Positions 31,621 to 43,308 of a stretch of 64,000 bases of DNA are shown piece by piece. This DNA is from Adiantum capillus-veneris (Eukaryota; Streptophyta; Polypodiopsida; Polypodiales; Pteridaceae). Numbering within the stretch: the first letter of the stretch is position 1; every line of letters begins with the position of its first letter. The position numbers and the translations under genes were made by a program. The stretch lies in NCBI GenBank assembly GCA_014529385.2, contig CM043942.1, positions 6,013,001 through 6,077,000 on the forward strand, read 5' to 3'. The notes beneath the pieces are model-generated. The model searched no databases and had not been told where the DNA came from. It saw only the letters and a program-made list of their open reading frames with translations.

Positions 31621-33934
31621 AGTTATTAGTGCAATTAAAGTTACAAATACACTTCCAAAACAACTTAAATCCATACCTCTTGGGATTCAACAATGGTGGG
31701 CTCCCTACATGAGCTATGAATAGAGAGCACCACATCCTAATGCCCTCTTTGGAAAATCTCTATGTGGCCTTAGCCAATTTGGTACATAAAATCTACATGC
31801 TGCTAGTCTAAGGTGGCTCTTATGCTTTGTCAAGATTCCAATGGAAAGAGCTACACTAAAGATGCCTTGAAAACTCACCATGCAGTTGTGGTGCAATGAA
31901 GAGTCATAGTGCATCGTGAGATTGTGAATGCAAAGTGGGGCCTACCTTCATAAATTAAGTCAAGTCTTTGGTGTGTGTTAGTTTTTTGGTGGGCTAAAAA
32001 CCACGAAACTTTATCTTTTCCTTATAGGAAAAGTTATGCTTTCATTAGAAAACAAGTGAAAGGGTCGCGACGGCTTTCAAAAACAATAAGAAAGTGATAA
32101 AATTCTTAGGTTGAATTAAACTGGTATCAGTGTTTGGGAAAGGATTGCCTCAGCTTAGTCTTGAGTCGATTGAAAATCGAGACTAGCTAACTGCAAACCA
32201 TGGTAAACGGAAGAAAAACCGATGAAATATGTGAGAAGTCGTCCAAAATTTTTGCAAATCTCAAAATTTCTTCTAGTATTTTTGATTTTCTTCTTTGTGA
32301 GGAAGAAACTCAATCAACAACCGCTTAATAAAAGAGACTTTCTGGAACGTTAACACTGATTGGAATCAAGCTATAAAATGCAAGAAATGTAAAGCCATGT
32401 GAAGTTGTGAAATGAAAAGTGAAATAAAAAGAACTAATTAATATATATGTGCGTGTATAGAATTTATTAGAATTATGCAAAGTAAAGCTTCACTTTAGCA
32501 TTCTAAAACAATAGAATTCAAGAAAAGTAAAGACATACCAAGATGTGAAATGAAAGGTAAGTCTCCTTCATGCTTCATGCAGTGAAAACAATAGAATTCA
32601 AGAAAAGTAAAGACATGTTAAAATGTGAAATGAAAGGTAAGTTTCCAACAATAGAATTCAAGAAAAGTAAAGACATGTCAGGATGTGAAATGAAAGGTAA
32701 GTTTCCAGACATGTTAGGATGTGAAATGAAAGGAGTCTCCGTAACCTAACACATCCCTAACCTAATACAACACTAAGGGTTTCTTTTAGAAAGCCAAAAA
32801 TGGATCTTTATAATATTAGTAATGCATCCATATTTGACTTCACGTGAATAAACTTGGCTCATAAACCAATCGAAAGTGCTAAAGTTTAAAGTACTGGCAG
32901 CATAGACAATATGGTATTGTAATTGAAGCAAGGGTGATGCATTGTTGTGTAGTACGACCAATGTTCGGGAAAAATCATTTTCCCAAACATACAAAACTCC
33001 TTTCCTTGAATTTGCCAAGGGGAAATTTTAAAAAATTATGTTGTTTTTGGGTTTTTACACTATTTTCTCTATTTTAAGAGGGATTTTCTCATTTTCCCCT
33101 TGCCCTCAACCGGCATTTTGAAAATTGAAAACGACATGACATTAAGTTGAGACACATTTTTCTCGAACACTAAGTACAACTCCACCATGCTTGTATTCAT
33201 CGCCGGTGACATAACTTGCAAACCCATCTCTTGATCCGCAAGGACAATTACTGCACCAAACAATGGTATGATGAAAACCTTTGGCTCCTTGGAGATGGTG
33301 ATCACTATTAAGCCTCATCCATGTGGAGCTATAGATTCTGGCAGAGCTCGTTGGCAGATTGTATTCCCATGTTTAATAACCTCTAAGAATAAGTGCCAAA
33401 AAGCTCTCTAGTCACATAAACATCGATGATTTTCAAGGTAGATTTTGGGCATTTTAGTTACATATCGGAATGGATACCTTAAGCTAGGTTTAGACCACAT
33501 GATGGAAAACATGCACACAGGGGTGTCTTTTCTATGTGGCTAGAGATGGTTGACTGCAAGGTGAGCTTCTCTTCCTCCGACCTGCTAGAATTGCAACTCG
33601 TCTCTCTCAACCAATGCTAAAAAAAAACCTAGGTATATTGTAATGCCACCTACAAATTTTTAAATTTACCTCTAGATTTTATATTTGAAGGTGAGAAAAC
33701 CTACAAAATTTTGAAGAAATTAGCGTGTTTGGTGTAAAACCCTTCAAATTTTGTCAATTTACCATTGTTGTTTCACATATGTAGGTTTGCCAAGTTTTTG
33801 GAAAAAAGTTTTTTTCAAGCAGTGCTCTCAACCTCTCTCTCTTTATCATTCTCCCACTTGTAACGTCCTTTAAACGAGATGACGGCACACTTGTTCTTCT
33901 TTTGGGTTCTTATGAACCCAACCTTAGATTTTTG
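31621..33934. other. Host intergenic sequence upstream of the LAZ1-like gene
   Basis: About 2.3 kb with no supported gene. Small open frames at 32773-33018 and 33069-33305 (minus) show no family resemblance and are in AT-rich DNA. The notable content is an imperfect tandem repeat at about 32386-32733 (separate entry). Confidence 0.6.
32386..32733. repeat. Imperfect tandem repeat, about 60-80 bp units
   Basis: Three good copies begin at 32505, 32585 and 32645, each with ATAGAATTCAAGAAAAGTAA and GTGAAATGAAAGGTAAG. A partial copy is at 32707-32733 and a degenerate one at about 32386-32430. No coding potential. Confidence 0.85.
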
Positions 33935-33941
33935 TATAAAT
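33935..33941 (+). promoter_or_regulatory. Candidate TATA box of the LAZ1-like gene
   Basis: TATAAAT about 330 bp upstream of the start codon; a transcription start near 33965-33970 would give a 300-base 5' UTR. Positional inference only. Confidence 0.4.
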
Positions 33942-34073
33942 CTTGGTTGTCTAATTAGCTGGCCCCGTAGAGGACAAGGTCAATAGCCTAATTTGACCTC
34001 TGCTCTTTGGTGTGATCGCCCAAAAAGAACTCTCAGCAGCAAGCTCTTCTCGCTGGAAGTACAAAGATCGTGT

Positions 34074-34074
34074 C

Positions 34075-34117
<43 letters not shown>
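34074..34117. repeat. (CT)n(CA)n microsatellite in the presumed 5' UTR
   Basis: CT at 34074-34095 followed by CA to 34117, about 150-200 bp upstream of the start codon. Pyrimidine-rich tracts are common near plant transcription starts. Confidence 0.85.
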
Positions 34118-34270
34118 TCTCTCTGCACACCCTCAAGGCTCAAGCGAGACACACACACACACCACCACAAGCGGCACATCTTTGGTGAACGTAGGAGACA
34201 CATACGAATACGCACACTGACGACAATCGCGGAGCCTTCAAGCCCTTAACAGCTAAAATAAGATATATCG

Positions 34271-36575
34271 ATGGAGAGTTTACTGGATAGCTTGGGTCTC
34301 GCAGGCCTGGGGCGACGGGAATGGACTCTCCTTGAGGCAGGTGGGTGCGTGCTCTTGTCAGTTCTGCTCACCATCCAGCTGATAGCCAAGCATTTGCGCC
34401 ACTGGAGCAACCCCAAAGAGCAGAGGGCCATCATCATTATTGCGCTCATGGCACCTCTCTACGGCATCGTCTCCCTTGTTGGTCTCATTGAGATACGCGG
34501 CAGCACTGCATTCTTCTCCTTCCTTGAGGCACTTAAGGAGTGCTATGAGGCTCTGGTATGTCTTGATGGTTTCCTTGGCTTCATATAAGCATGGATCGTC
34601 CATTTTTGTCTGTTCAGTCAAGTGTTAACATGGAAAACGTGTAAGTGAAGAATTGATATGCTCGGATCTTGGTTCCTTTGCTTGCTTGGCATCAGTAGTG
34701 AATATCATGCAGCGAGAAATGATGAGGATCATAAAGCATGAGCGGCAATGACAGTCGTAGATGTAAGAGGAAAAAAAGGAATGTGGTGATTTGCATACCT
34801 TCCAGATGAAAGGGGCACCGGCATAGGTTTTACTCCCTATGGCTTTGCCACACTTAGTTGCAGTGCTCCCAAGTCAACTCGATAGCAGGACGCCTAAATT
34901 TGCAGCGTCGTCTTATTTTAACAGGAAGCCATGTGTAGTTGCTGTATGGAATGGTTTTATGTGTGCCAGGATAAATATCTTTCTGATTTGGAGAGTGCTG
35001 TGGACACTACTATGGGAGGGGCCCTGTTCGCGCCTAGCAATGTGCAGGGGTGTGCTTCAGACACATGGTTAGGGTAGAATGGTGAGAGCACCGAAGCGTG
35101 CGGCTAGGATCATGCTATTAGTTTACAAAGCAGCTCTCTAGGTACTAACAGAACTTTCCCCTTTTCGCTGAGATTTATGTGCTCAATGTGTCAGGACAAC
35201 GTTCCTACCCTAAGGGGAGCTGGCATCTCAGGGGCTATATATAGGATGAGACAGTTTGATGGAGATTTGCCAAATTCTAGCCTATGGGTTTAGAGATGAG
35301 GGTTCAAGGGAGCTACTTGGAGAGCACAGCTATGGAGGTTGCTAGCTGGTGCTTTCAGATTGGTATCACTCAGGCAATTAGCATGTTGCAGGGAGTCAAG
35401 TGTGTCTGCTACATTAAGAATTCTCACAGCCCTTGAGCCTGAGTTTCTGCAATTTAGCGAAAACCTTTACGAGCAAAGAGAGAAGCATACATTTGATGCT
35501 TAATCTGTTATTGTGAATTTGTGGGGCATCTATTAAATAATCTATCTTCACTTGCAAGTTTTGGCATTTGAAGCCACAAAGCGTGTCTTAAACCATGTCT
35601 TCTGAAAGGCTGTTTTAGCTAAGCTGGCTACTTGATCTGTTCACAACGCTTAATTCCGTTCTCTTTAGCATGATCATGACAAGATCTTTACATATGTGTT
35701 TGTCTTAAGGCAGGTTATTGCCAAGTTTTTGGCCTTAATGTATAGCTTCTTGAACATTTCAATGAGCAAGAGCATCGTCCCCGATGGCATTAAAGGGCGC
35801 CCCATTCACGTGTCCTTTCCAATGACATTATTTGTGGTGAGTCTTTCCATAAGATGGTTTATGGATATTCATTAGATGTGCTTTGTCCTTCATAATTACG
35901 ATAAGTAATAGCCTGGCCTGACTATTTCTCATTGGACGCTCCAATTTTCGCAGCCTCACACCATGCACCTCAATCAACGTGTGCTGAAGCTTCTCAAGTG
36001 GTGGACATGGCAGTTTGTCATCATTCGCCCGGTGTTCTCAGCCTTGATGATTACTTTGCAGGTGTTAGGAGTGTACAAGGGAATCACGAGCACGATTGTC
36101 ACAATTGTGCTCAATGTGTCGGTCTCGCTGGCTCTTTATGCATTGGTGCTTTTCTACCATGCATTCGCGAAGGAGTTAGCCCCCCACAGTCCTCTGGCCA
36201 AGTTTATGTGCGTCAAAGGGATTGTGTTCTTTTCATTCTGGCAAGTAAGTCCTCCTCACCATTAGTATGATGACTCTTTGCATTACAAATTGTACATTGT
36301 CCGCCGATACCAAGGGCTGCATAGGACTGTAAGTATGATGACACCCATTTGTGGTTTTTGGAAATTGCTCTTAGGGTATAGTCTTGGAGATTCTTGTTGC
36401 AGTCGGCATCATTCGATCTCACCACATATGGTTGGAAGTGGATCAGATCGAGGAAGCAATCCAGAACCTTTTGATTTGTGTAGAGATGGTGCTCTTTGCC
36501 TTTATGCAACAGTATGCTTATGATGCTGCACCTTATGCTGTCAAGGCAAAGAAAGTTCAGAAAAAGGAGGATTAG
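34271..36575 (+). CDS. LAZ1/TMEM184-like (DUF300) multi-pass membrane protein, 4 exons
   Basis: This is the only host gene I can support. Exons are 34271-34555, 35714-35836, 35954-36244 and 36375-36575, all joined in phase 0 with GT-AG introns of 1158, 117 and 130 bp. The product is 299 residues. Hydrophobic segments lie at about 23-40, 53-73, 96-110, 150-176, 183-206, 223-245 and 262-280. Family blocks include W-S-N-P-K-E-Q-R (45-52), K-E-C-Y-E-A-L (89-95), K-G-R-P-I-H-V-S-F-P (122-131), F-Y-H-A-F-A-K-E-L-A-P (203-213) and K-G-I-V-F-F-S-F-W-Q (224-233). The family (Solute_trans_a, related to animal organic solute transporter alpha) includes Arabidopsis LAZ1, linked to cell-death control and vacuolar membrane function. 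This protein matches the shorter plant subgroup of about 295 residues that lacks LAZ1's long C-terminal tail. It ends in a Lys-rich tail, K-A-K-K-V-Q-K-K-E-D. The reading frame is intact, so it is probably functional. Confidence 0.93.
34556..35713 (+). other. Intron 1 of the LAZ1-like gene
   Basis: Donor GTATGT and acceptor AGGCAG. At 1158 bp it is much longer than the other two introns. I see no inserted element or nested gene in it. Confidence 0.88.
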
Positions 36576-37091
36576 CCAAATTGGATTGAGAAAAAGAGGC
36601 AGATTATTTTTGATATATACATGAGAGAACTATGAGAGGGATTATGTTTAGTTTTGTTCTCTTTGGCTTTGTACACTAGAGCATTCCTGGCACGGTGAAT
36701 TATGTTATATGGATAGCAATTGTAAAGACTCTTATCTTTTGAAGATGTATGTAAGCACAAAGACAAATGACTGTGTAAATCACATCATCACTCACAGATG
36801 TCAAAGACTTATATGCTTGTTGCGTCATGTAGGCGCTCATTAGATATTGAAGTGAGATACAATTGAAGATATTGTACGTAATCACGAAGACAAATGACTG
36901 TGTAAATCACATCATCACTCACAGATGGCAAAGACTTACATGCTTGTTGCATCATGTAGGCTCTCTTTAGATATTGATGTGAGATACAATTGAAGAGTCA
37001 TGACAGTTTGTAAGATCAATAGTGAGAAGTGGCGGTCTTAATGATTGAATGTGACTTTTAGTGACTAGTTATGAAGCTTTGGGAGATGAGT
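36576..37091 (+). other. 3' flank of the LAZ1-like gene
   Basis: It holds the 3' UTR, with no clear AATAAA near the stop, and a 127-bp tandem duplication at 36741-36996. It ends at the LTR of F, only 517 bp after the stop codon. Confidence 0.7.
36741..36996. repeat. 127-bp tandem duplication downstream of the LAZ1-like gene
   Basis: Two direct copies, about 36741-36867 and 36868-36996, differ at a few positions. Each contains ACAAATGACTGTGTAAATCA and CTTGTTGC(A/G)TCATGTAGG. Confidence 0.92.
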
Positions 37092-38559
37092 TGTAATGGA
37101 AATGGCCCGTGAAATTTGAGAATAGCGGAATTAAGAGAATTAGAGTGAGCATTTTTATGAGACTACTTTGAGAATATAAAGGGTGAATTTAATTAGCGGT
37201 AGCAACATAATCATTATACTTAATCAACTTGGCATGAACAATACTTTTTTAAGAGAGAATTAGAGAACTTGACAACAGTTTGAGGATCGGATTTATGTGG
37301 AGCCGGTTTTCCCTCCAATAGGCTTTGATATTATAGATTCTTTCATAAAGAGAGACTTGGTATAATACAATCTTTGTGCTCCTTGTGACCAAGTGATGCT
37401 ATGAAGATGGAAAGCTTCATGTAGTACGAGCATAACATAAACTTTGTAAAAGCATTAATTATCTTTAGTCTTAGTTTTAAGGTCTCAAACACCTTCGAAG
37501 GTGGAGAGAGTTAGTGGGGAATGAGGATAGGGATGAGAAAGAAGAAACATCTATAAGAGAAAGAAATAGTTCTTCACTTATCATCACTCTTCTTGTTAGC
37601 ATACATAATAACATAGTAATGAAGATGGAGAAGATGGCAAGCTTAAGCATCGAAGCATGGCTCTTGGTTGGATTTGCATTCCATAGCCAAGAGTGTTAGT
37701 GTAAGCTCTTAACTTCTCAAGAAGCTTGGAGAAGGTTATGGAGTTTTTTCATTTTTACCAAGTGAGAATATGTGAAAAATGTGTGTGAGAGTGTATAACT
37801 CCCAAGCATACCCCTTGCTTGCTTTAGTCGATCCTTTCTTTTTGCTCAAGCTTGAAGCTCATTGGACCCTTCTGAGCCTAACTAATCACATGCACAATGC
37901 ATTTCAAGCAACGTGGGTAGCATTAGGTCAAGTGTCCTCCGTACCTCTTTTAGAGCGAGCGTTTAGATATTTGTTGAATTGAATTAGAAGCTCATTGGAC
38001 TCTTCTTTAGCCAAGCCGATAGGATTCAAGTACATCATGTGGCTAAGCATAGGGAGAGTTTGACATGTGTCTATGTGTCCCTTAAGAAAGGGGGTGCCCT
38101 TTGGGTGAATGGAAGGTTAAGTCAAAGATTTTCCTAACTTTGGGGCTTTCCCCCTCCTTTGTAGGGTCTCTTTTTGACTTAAGTACCTTATCTCCCATGC
38201 ATGGGAAGTTTCTCAAGCACCTGCCCATCAAGCATGACAAGCATCTCAAGCACTTTAGCTAGCAAGCATAACAGACATCTCAAACATCTTACTCATTAAA
38301 CATGACAAGCACCTCAAGCTTGGTCTGGGTTTCCACCTCAAGCACAATCCTAGCTTGCTCAAGGTCAGTACTTTTAACATTAATCTTTGGAGGTCTTTAA
38401 TGAAGCTAACCCTATGTCTTTTAAGCTCCATTAGATATACGTTGCTCTTTGATAGACTATCTCTTTTTGGACCCCTATTGAGATATAAAAATCCTTGGTG
38501 AAAATCCTCTTGGTCTCTTGGTGAGGTAAACTTAAAAGCATTTATTAAATTTTATGACA
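37092..38559 (-). repeat. 3' LTR of chromovirus F (1468 bp)
   Basis: On the plus strand it starts TGTAATGGAAATGG and ends TTTTATGACA, like the C LTR. It contains the same CTCAAGCAC-type short repeats. Its left edge borders the host island. Confidence 0.86.
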
Positions 38560-39453
38560 TCACATCTCTCTTAAAATCATAGTCGTCCTCGACTATGAGG
38601 TAGAGAAGATAAAGCCTAGTCATTAGTTAATGTTTCTTAGCGGTCAGAAGATCTCTTTTTACCCTCCTTTCGCATCATTCTAGAATAGATTGACTAATCC
38701 ATTTGGTGCTCGGGAGACTTAGCTGTCGTAAGCATTTTTGCATTTTAGTCCATATCATATTTCTAAAGTAGAGCGACAAGTTCTACTTGGTGTTTGGGAG
38801 ACGTCGTCGTCACCACAAACATGATTTTAAGCATGTATACTTCTTAAATTTTGTGCACAATAAAAGAACGAGAATGAGTAATAAAAGACAAAAACATTGT
38901 TCATTAAAATGCTTACTGTAAGGCATCATTGTAAGCATTTACAAGGTTCATAGTATCCATAGACTACCTTCTTTTGGACCCCTATTGAGATGTAACCATC
39001 TCTCCTCTTGGTCCCTTGGTGAGGTAAACCTAAAAAGCATTTATTATATTTTATGACATTACATCTCTCTTAAAATCATAGTCGTCCTCAACTATGAGGT
39101 AGAGAAGATAAAGCATAGTCATTAGTTAATGTCTCTTAGCGGTCAGAGGATCCCTTTTTACCCTCCTATGACATCATTCTAGAATGGATGACTAATCCAT
39201 TTGGTGCTCAGAAGACTTAGCTGTCGCAAGCATTTCTGCTTTTTAGTCCATATCATACTTCCAAAGTAGAGCAACAAGTTCTACTTGCTGTTTGGGAGAC
39301 GTCGTCACCACAAACATGATCCTAAGCATGTATACTTCTTAAATTTTGTGCACAATAAAAGAACGAGAAAGAGTAATAAAAGCTCAAAACATTGTTTATT
39401 AGAATGCTTACTCTAAGGCATCATTGTAAGCGTTTACAAGGTTCATAGTATCC
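38452..39453. repeat. 507-bp tandem duplication across the F LTR/internal junction
   Basis: Copy 1 (38452-38958) and copy 2 (38959-39453) both contain the last 108 bp of LTR, the polypurine tract (TAAGAGAGATG on the minus strand) and the 3' untranslated region. F therefore has two LTR-end/polypurine junctions in a row. Confidence 0.9.
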
Positions 39454-41139
39454 TTAAGCTAGGTTTCTTGCATCCATCTAGCGTCTTTAAAATGATAATT
39501 CTTAAACTTAATAAGGTATGGTCGGATAATCTTACTGTTTTTTAATACCTTGTCTTCATGTCGTAGGATGGACTCAGATTGAAGTACTTCTTGATCTTCG
39601 ATTTTTGGAGGGTTTGCAACTATTGCTTCTTTTGGTGGCATTCCTTTGTAAGGCTTAAGTAAACTCTCATGGAAAACATTGTGCATGAGCCAATGGTTGG
39701 GCAACTTTAATTGATAAGCCATCTCATTGATTGACGTAAGAAATTGAAAAGGACTATAGTATCTTTTTGTTAGTTTAGCATAATACTCTTGGTAGTCTGT
39801 AGGATTCTTGCCCGTAGTATGTCTTAGGCGAGCTTTGAGAAACTTTAGCAAGACCCAATCATTTTCCTTAAAGATTAAGGCTCTTGTGTGATTATTAGTA
39901 GCAATCCTTTTTGCCTTTGCTTTGAGATGGATATAACCTATTTAATCTTTGAAAAAGATTCTTGTGAGTCTCGGCTATATTCATCAGTAGTGAAGATCTT
40001 CCCATGTACTTTAAGTAGTAAGGGACTTTTGGATCTTCCCTCTTTAACCTTGAAATGTGCTTTCCCCATAGAAGTATGTACAATGTCATTGTACGCATAC
40101 TCTATAAGAGGTAGGTACTTCTTTCATTGAGAACATTGATCTATTTCCATGACATAGGTTTTTAGTAGATTCAAGAATCGTTAGTTTAATTATTTCACTT
40201 TGGTCAAACGTTTGTGGATAATAGGTCGAAAGAGAAATTTAATCTACTTCCTAGATTCTCAAAGAGACCCTTCTAGAAATTACTGGTCATTTTAGGATCT
40301 TTGTATGACATTATGGATGTTGGCAAGCCATGATACTTGAAAATTTGACATCTAAAGAGGGTTTCCGTTTGATGTGCCGTAATGATCTTTTTGATAAGCA
40401 TAGAGTGTGTTTTCTTGCTAAGCCTGTCGATTGAAACAATCCAAGTTGCTTCTCTTGATCAAATTTCAATTTTTGGTATACCACGCATTTTGAAACATAC
40501 TCTTGTATGTTTCCTTTTCATGGTAGACCTACATAAATATTTCTACTTCTCGAAGAGCCGATTATGGAATCCTTCTTTGCCCCGCATAATGAGAAGCATG
40601 GGATTCATACATGACTTTCTTATTGTATGGGTAAGTAACACATACCCTATTGCCGTTTGGAAGATAACCATCCTCCAAGGTAAATGGTTCTTTTTTCCTC
40701 CCTAATGCAAAGGATGTAATTATGTACTTAAAGTCTCAGTCAGTAGCATACTCATTTATTATAAAAGATAGATAATTGTGAGTTGCTATAGACACCACCT
40801 TTACCCTTGACTGTCGTGAAAGTGCATCGACCACTTGATTGTTCTTGCCAGCAATGTTAGCAATATGAAATTTAAATTGCAAAAGAGAATTTACTCACCT
40901 CATTTTTTTGCCGGAGAGCTTGCTTTGCGTCATGAAGTTCTTAAGGCTTTGTGATCCATTCGTAGGATGAAAGGAGTCCCTAAGAGATAGTGTTTCCACG
41001 TGTTTAGGACATGTAGAACAACTAGTAGCTCTTTTTTGTATTTGCCCAATACTCGCTTATCGCAGTTGGGTCTTTGACTCTCATATGCTATGGCATGCCC
41101 TTCTTGAAACAAAATAGCTCCAAGGCAATCACCACACTT
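39454..41139 (-). pseudogene. Chromovirus F integrase and RNase H remnant
   Basis: The integrase C-terminus and chromodomain-like tail (Y-L-I-K-F-K-N-Y-H-F) are open at 39851-39459. Decayed integrase core follows to about 40700. RNase H (H-A-I-A-Y-E-S-Q-R and R-M-D-H-K-A-L) is readable at 41112-40930. The homology ends at about 41139 in the RNase H region. Many frameshifts and stops are present. No RT, protease or gag of F is seen. Confidence 0.8.
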
Positions 41140-41290
41140 TAATGTAAAAGGGGCTTACCTTTAGAGAAGAAGGAACTCTGTTGTACGTATGCTCAAGCTA
41201 CAAAGCCGTTCCAACTTGTAATCATCACAACTAATGATTGGTTAATCCATTTTCAATTTTGAAACTATAACATTTAATGGCCTAGTAACT
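41140..41290. other. Unassigned spacer between F and E
   Basis: About 150 bp that match neither F pol nor the E LTR. No gene is seen. Confidence 0.5.
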
Positions 41291-42462
41291 TGTGGTAGCG
41301 GAAAATAGCATAGACATAGTGAGCATTTCATTAGAATATATTCCTAATGAGCATAGCAAGAGTGCTTGGATGGAGAGAGCAACAAAAAGCATAACACCTA
41401 GTTCGATAGGCATAAACAATACTTCAAAAGAGAGAGAAATTAAGCTATTGACAACAGTTGAGGATCGGATTTACATGGAGCTGGTCCCCCCTCCAAAAGG
41501 CTTTGTATTATAGGTTTTCCCCATCAAGGGAGACATTTTACAATACAATACTTTGTGTTCCTTCAATCACTTGCTGGTGCAATGAAGATGCACGCTTCAA
41601 GCACCATGCACACACTTATAAAACACAACATCAATTTCCTCATGGTATCAGACCCAAGACCTCACACACCTTCGAAGATGGTGAGAGCTAGCGGGGTATG
41701 AGAGTAGATTGAGAGGAAGAAGGAGTCGTACGAGAAAGAAGTATATCTCCTCACATAATCACTCATAATAGCTTACCATAGCTTAGTAATTAGCATGGTA
41801 GAGGAGATGAGCATGCATTGAAGCTTGGCTCTTGGTTGGATTTGCATCACAAAGCCAAGAGTTGTTGGTGTAGGCCTCCCTTCTCACAAGCTTGGAGTAG
41901 TTGATGAGCTTTCCATTAAAGATTGAGAAGGAGAGAGAGAGAGTCTTCTTGCTTCACACATGAGATTGTGTGAATGTGTGTGCGATAATGCCTTGCCAAA
42001 ATCATCCCCCTCTCTCTCTTGGTCGACCCCTCTTGCAATTTACTCATGCTGGCACCCCATTGAGCTCTGCAAAGCTTAGCCAATCATAATTGAGAAGCAT
42101 AAGTGATAGCCTTGTGACATGTGTCCCCTTTCCTCTTTTGTGAGAGATTTACGTAATTAAATAATGCAATTAAACTCTCATTGGACCCCTTTATGTTCTG
42201 GCCAATAAGAAGCAGGCAAGCCATTGTGCTGCTGAATGCTCATTGGACCCCTTGGGAGACTGTCCAATAGTCTTGTAGAGGGTTTAATTCTTATTGGTTC
42301 TTTTATTAAGTGTTTTAAATGATTTAAACTAGATTTTCTAGCCTAATTCTCATTGGTTCACCGCTATGGCCATCCAATAGGATTTGAATGCACCTTGTGG
42401 GCAATTGGGCTAGGGAGCTGACATGTGTCCACTATGCCCTTTGTGTAAAGGAACTTGCATGA

Positions 42463-42498
<36 letters not shown>

Positions 42499-42855
42499 CT
42501 CTCTCATCCCCTACTAAAAGGGCTCGTCCGCTCCTCTTTAGGAGCTTGCAAAGACTTTTTGTACACTATCAAGCATCCAATTTTCCTAAGCATTGACCAT
42601 TGGACTTAACCTTTGAATTTTGGAACCTTAGCATTATGGAGGTCTTAATGGGCTGAACCTTAGGTCTTTGAAGCCCATCGCTTGCACATTGCTCTTCTGT
42701 AGATGGCCCCCCTTTGGATCCCTATTTTTCCTCCTTTGGATCCCTACTGTGATGAGTTTACCAATAATCTAGATTTTTCTCCCGTGGTACTTTCCCATAT
42801 TAAATGATCAATTTAACATGAGAAAATCATTTAGGAGAATGATTTAGGGGTACGG
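41291..42855 (-). repeat. 3' LTR of chromovirus E
   Basis: Starts TGTGGTAGCGG on the plus strand. The inner end is degenerate at about 42855. It carries a GT tract at 42465-42496. Homologous in reverse to LTR H. Confidence 0.8.
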
Positions 42856-43141
42856 TTTTCTCTACCCCATAGTCGAGAAAGATAAAGCCTATTCATTAGT
42901 CCTTTTTCTAGCGGGTAGAGGATCTCTATCTTACCCTACGACATCGTTCCAGAATGGATGACTAATCCATTTGGCGCTTGAGAGCCTAAGGTTTCCGCAA
43001 GCATGTCTGCACATTAGTTCTATCAATCTTCCATAGTAGAGTGACAAGCTCTACTTGGTGTTTGGAAGACGTCGTCTCCACAAACTCGATTCTAAGCATG
43101 CATACTACTTAACATTTGTGTACAATAAAGAAAAATAGATT
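42856..43141 (-). other. Chromovirus E 3' untranslated region
   Basis: Matches the equivalent region of C (about 47560-47850). No gene is present. Confidence 0.7.
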
Positions 43142-43308
43142 CTTTTTTTTTTGGCAAAACCCACAATAGGTGGGTGGAAAGATCAGATTAATAATAATAA
43201 AAAAAAACATCATCTGACCTGCTGAACCCGAGCCAGGCCACCAACCGATAGAGACCAGACCTAAAACTCAAGGTACATCGGCTAGCAAGGGGAGCCACCC
43301 ATCGCAAC
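43142..43308 (-). mobile_element. Small retroposon-like insertion, possible LINE or SINE 3' end
   Basis: A plus-strand poly-T run (43143-43152) followed by TTGGCAAAACCCACAATAGG replaces about 450 bp of E relative to C. Read on the minus strand it is a short body ending in poly-A, as expected for a 5'-truncated non-LTR retroposon. No coding part remains, so the class is uncertain. Confidence 0.5.

Noticed and set aside
32773-33305. Two minus-strand ORFs of 81 and 78 codons upstream of the host gene
   Set aside because: AT-rich, no start context or family motif; insufficient support for a gene.
41230-41290. Possible shared flank between LTR E and LTR H (CTA-TAACT next to both)
   Set aside because: Only about 25 bp are similar and weakly so; not enough to claim a duplicated insertion site.
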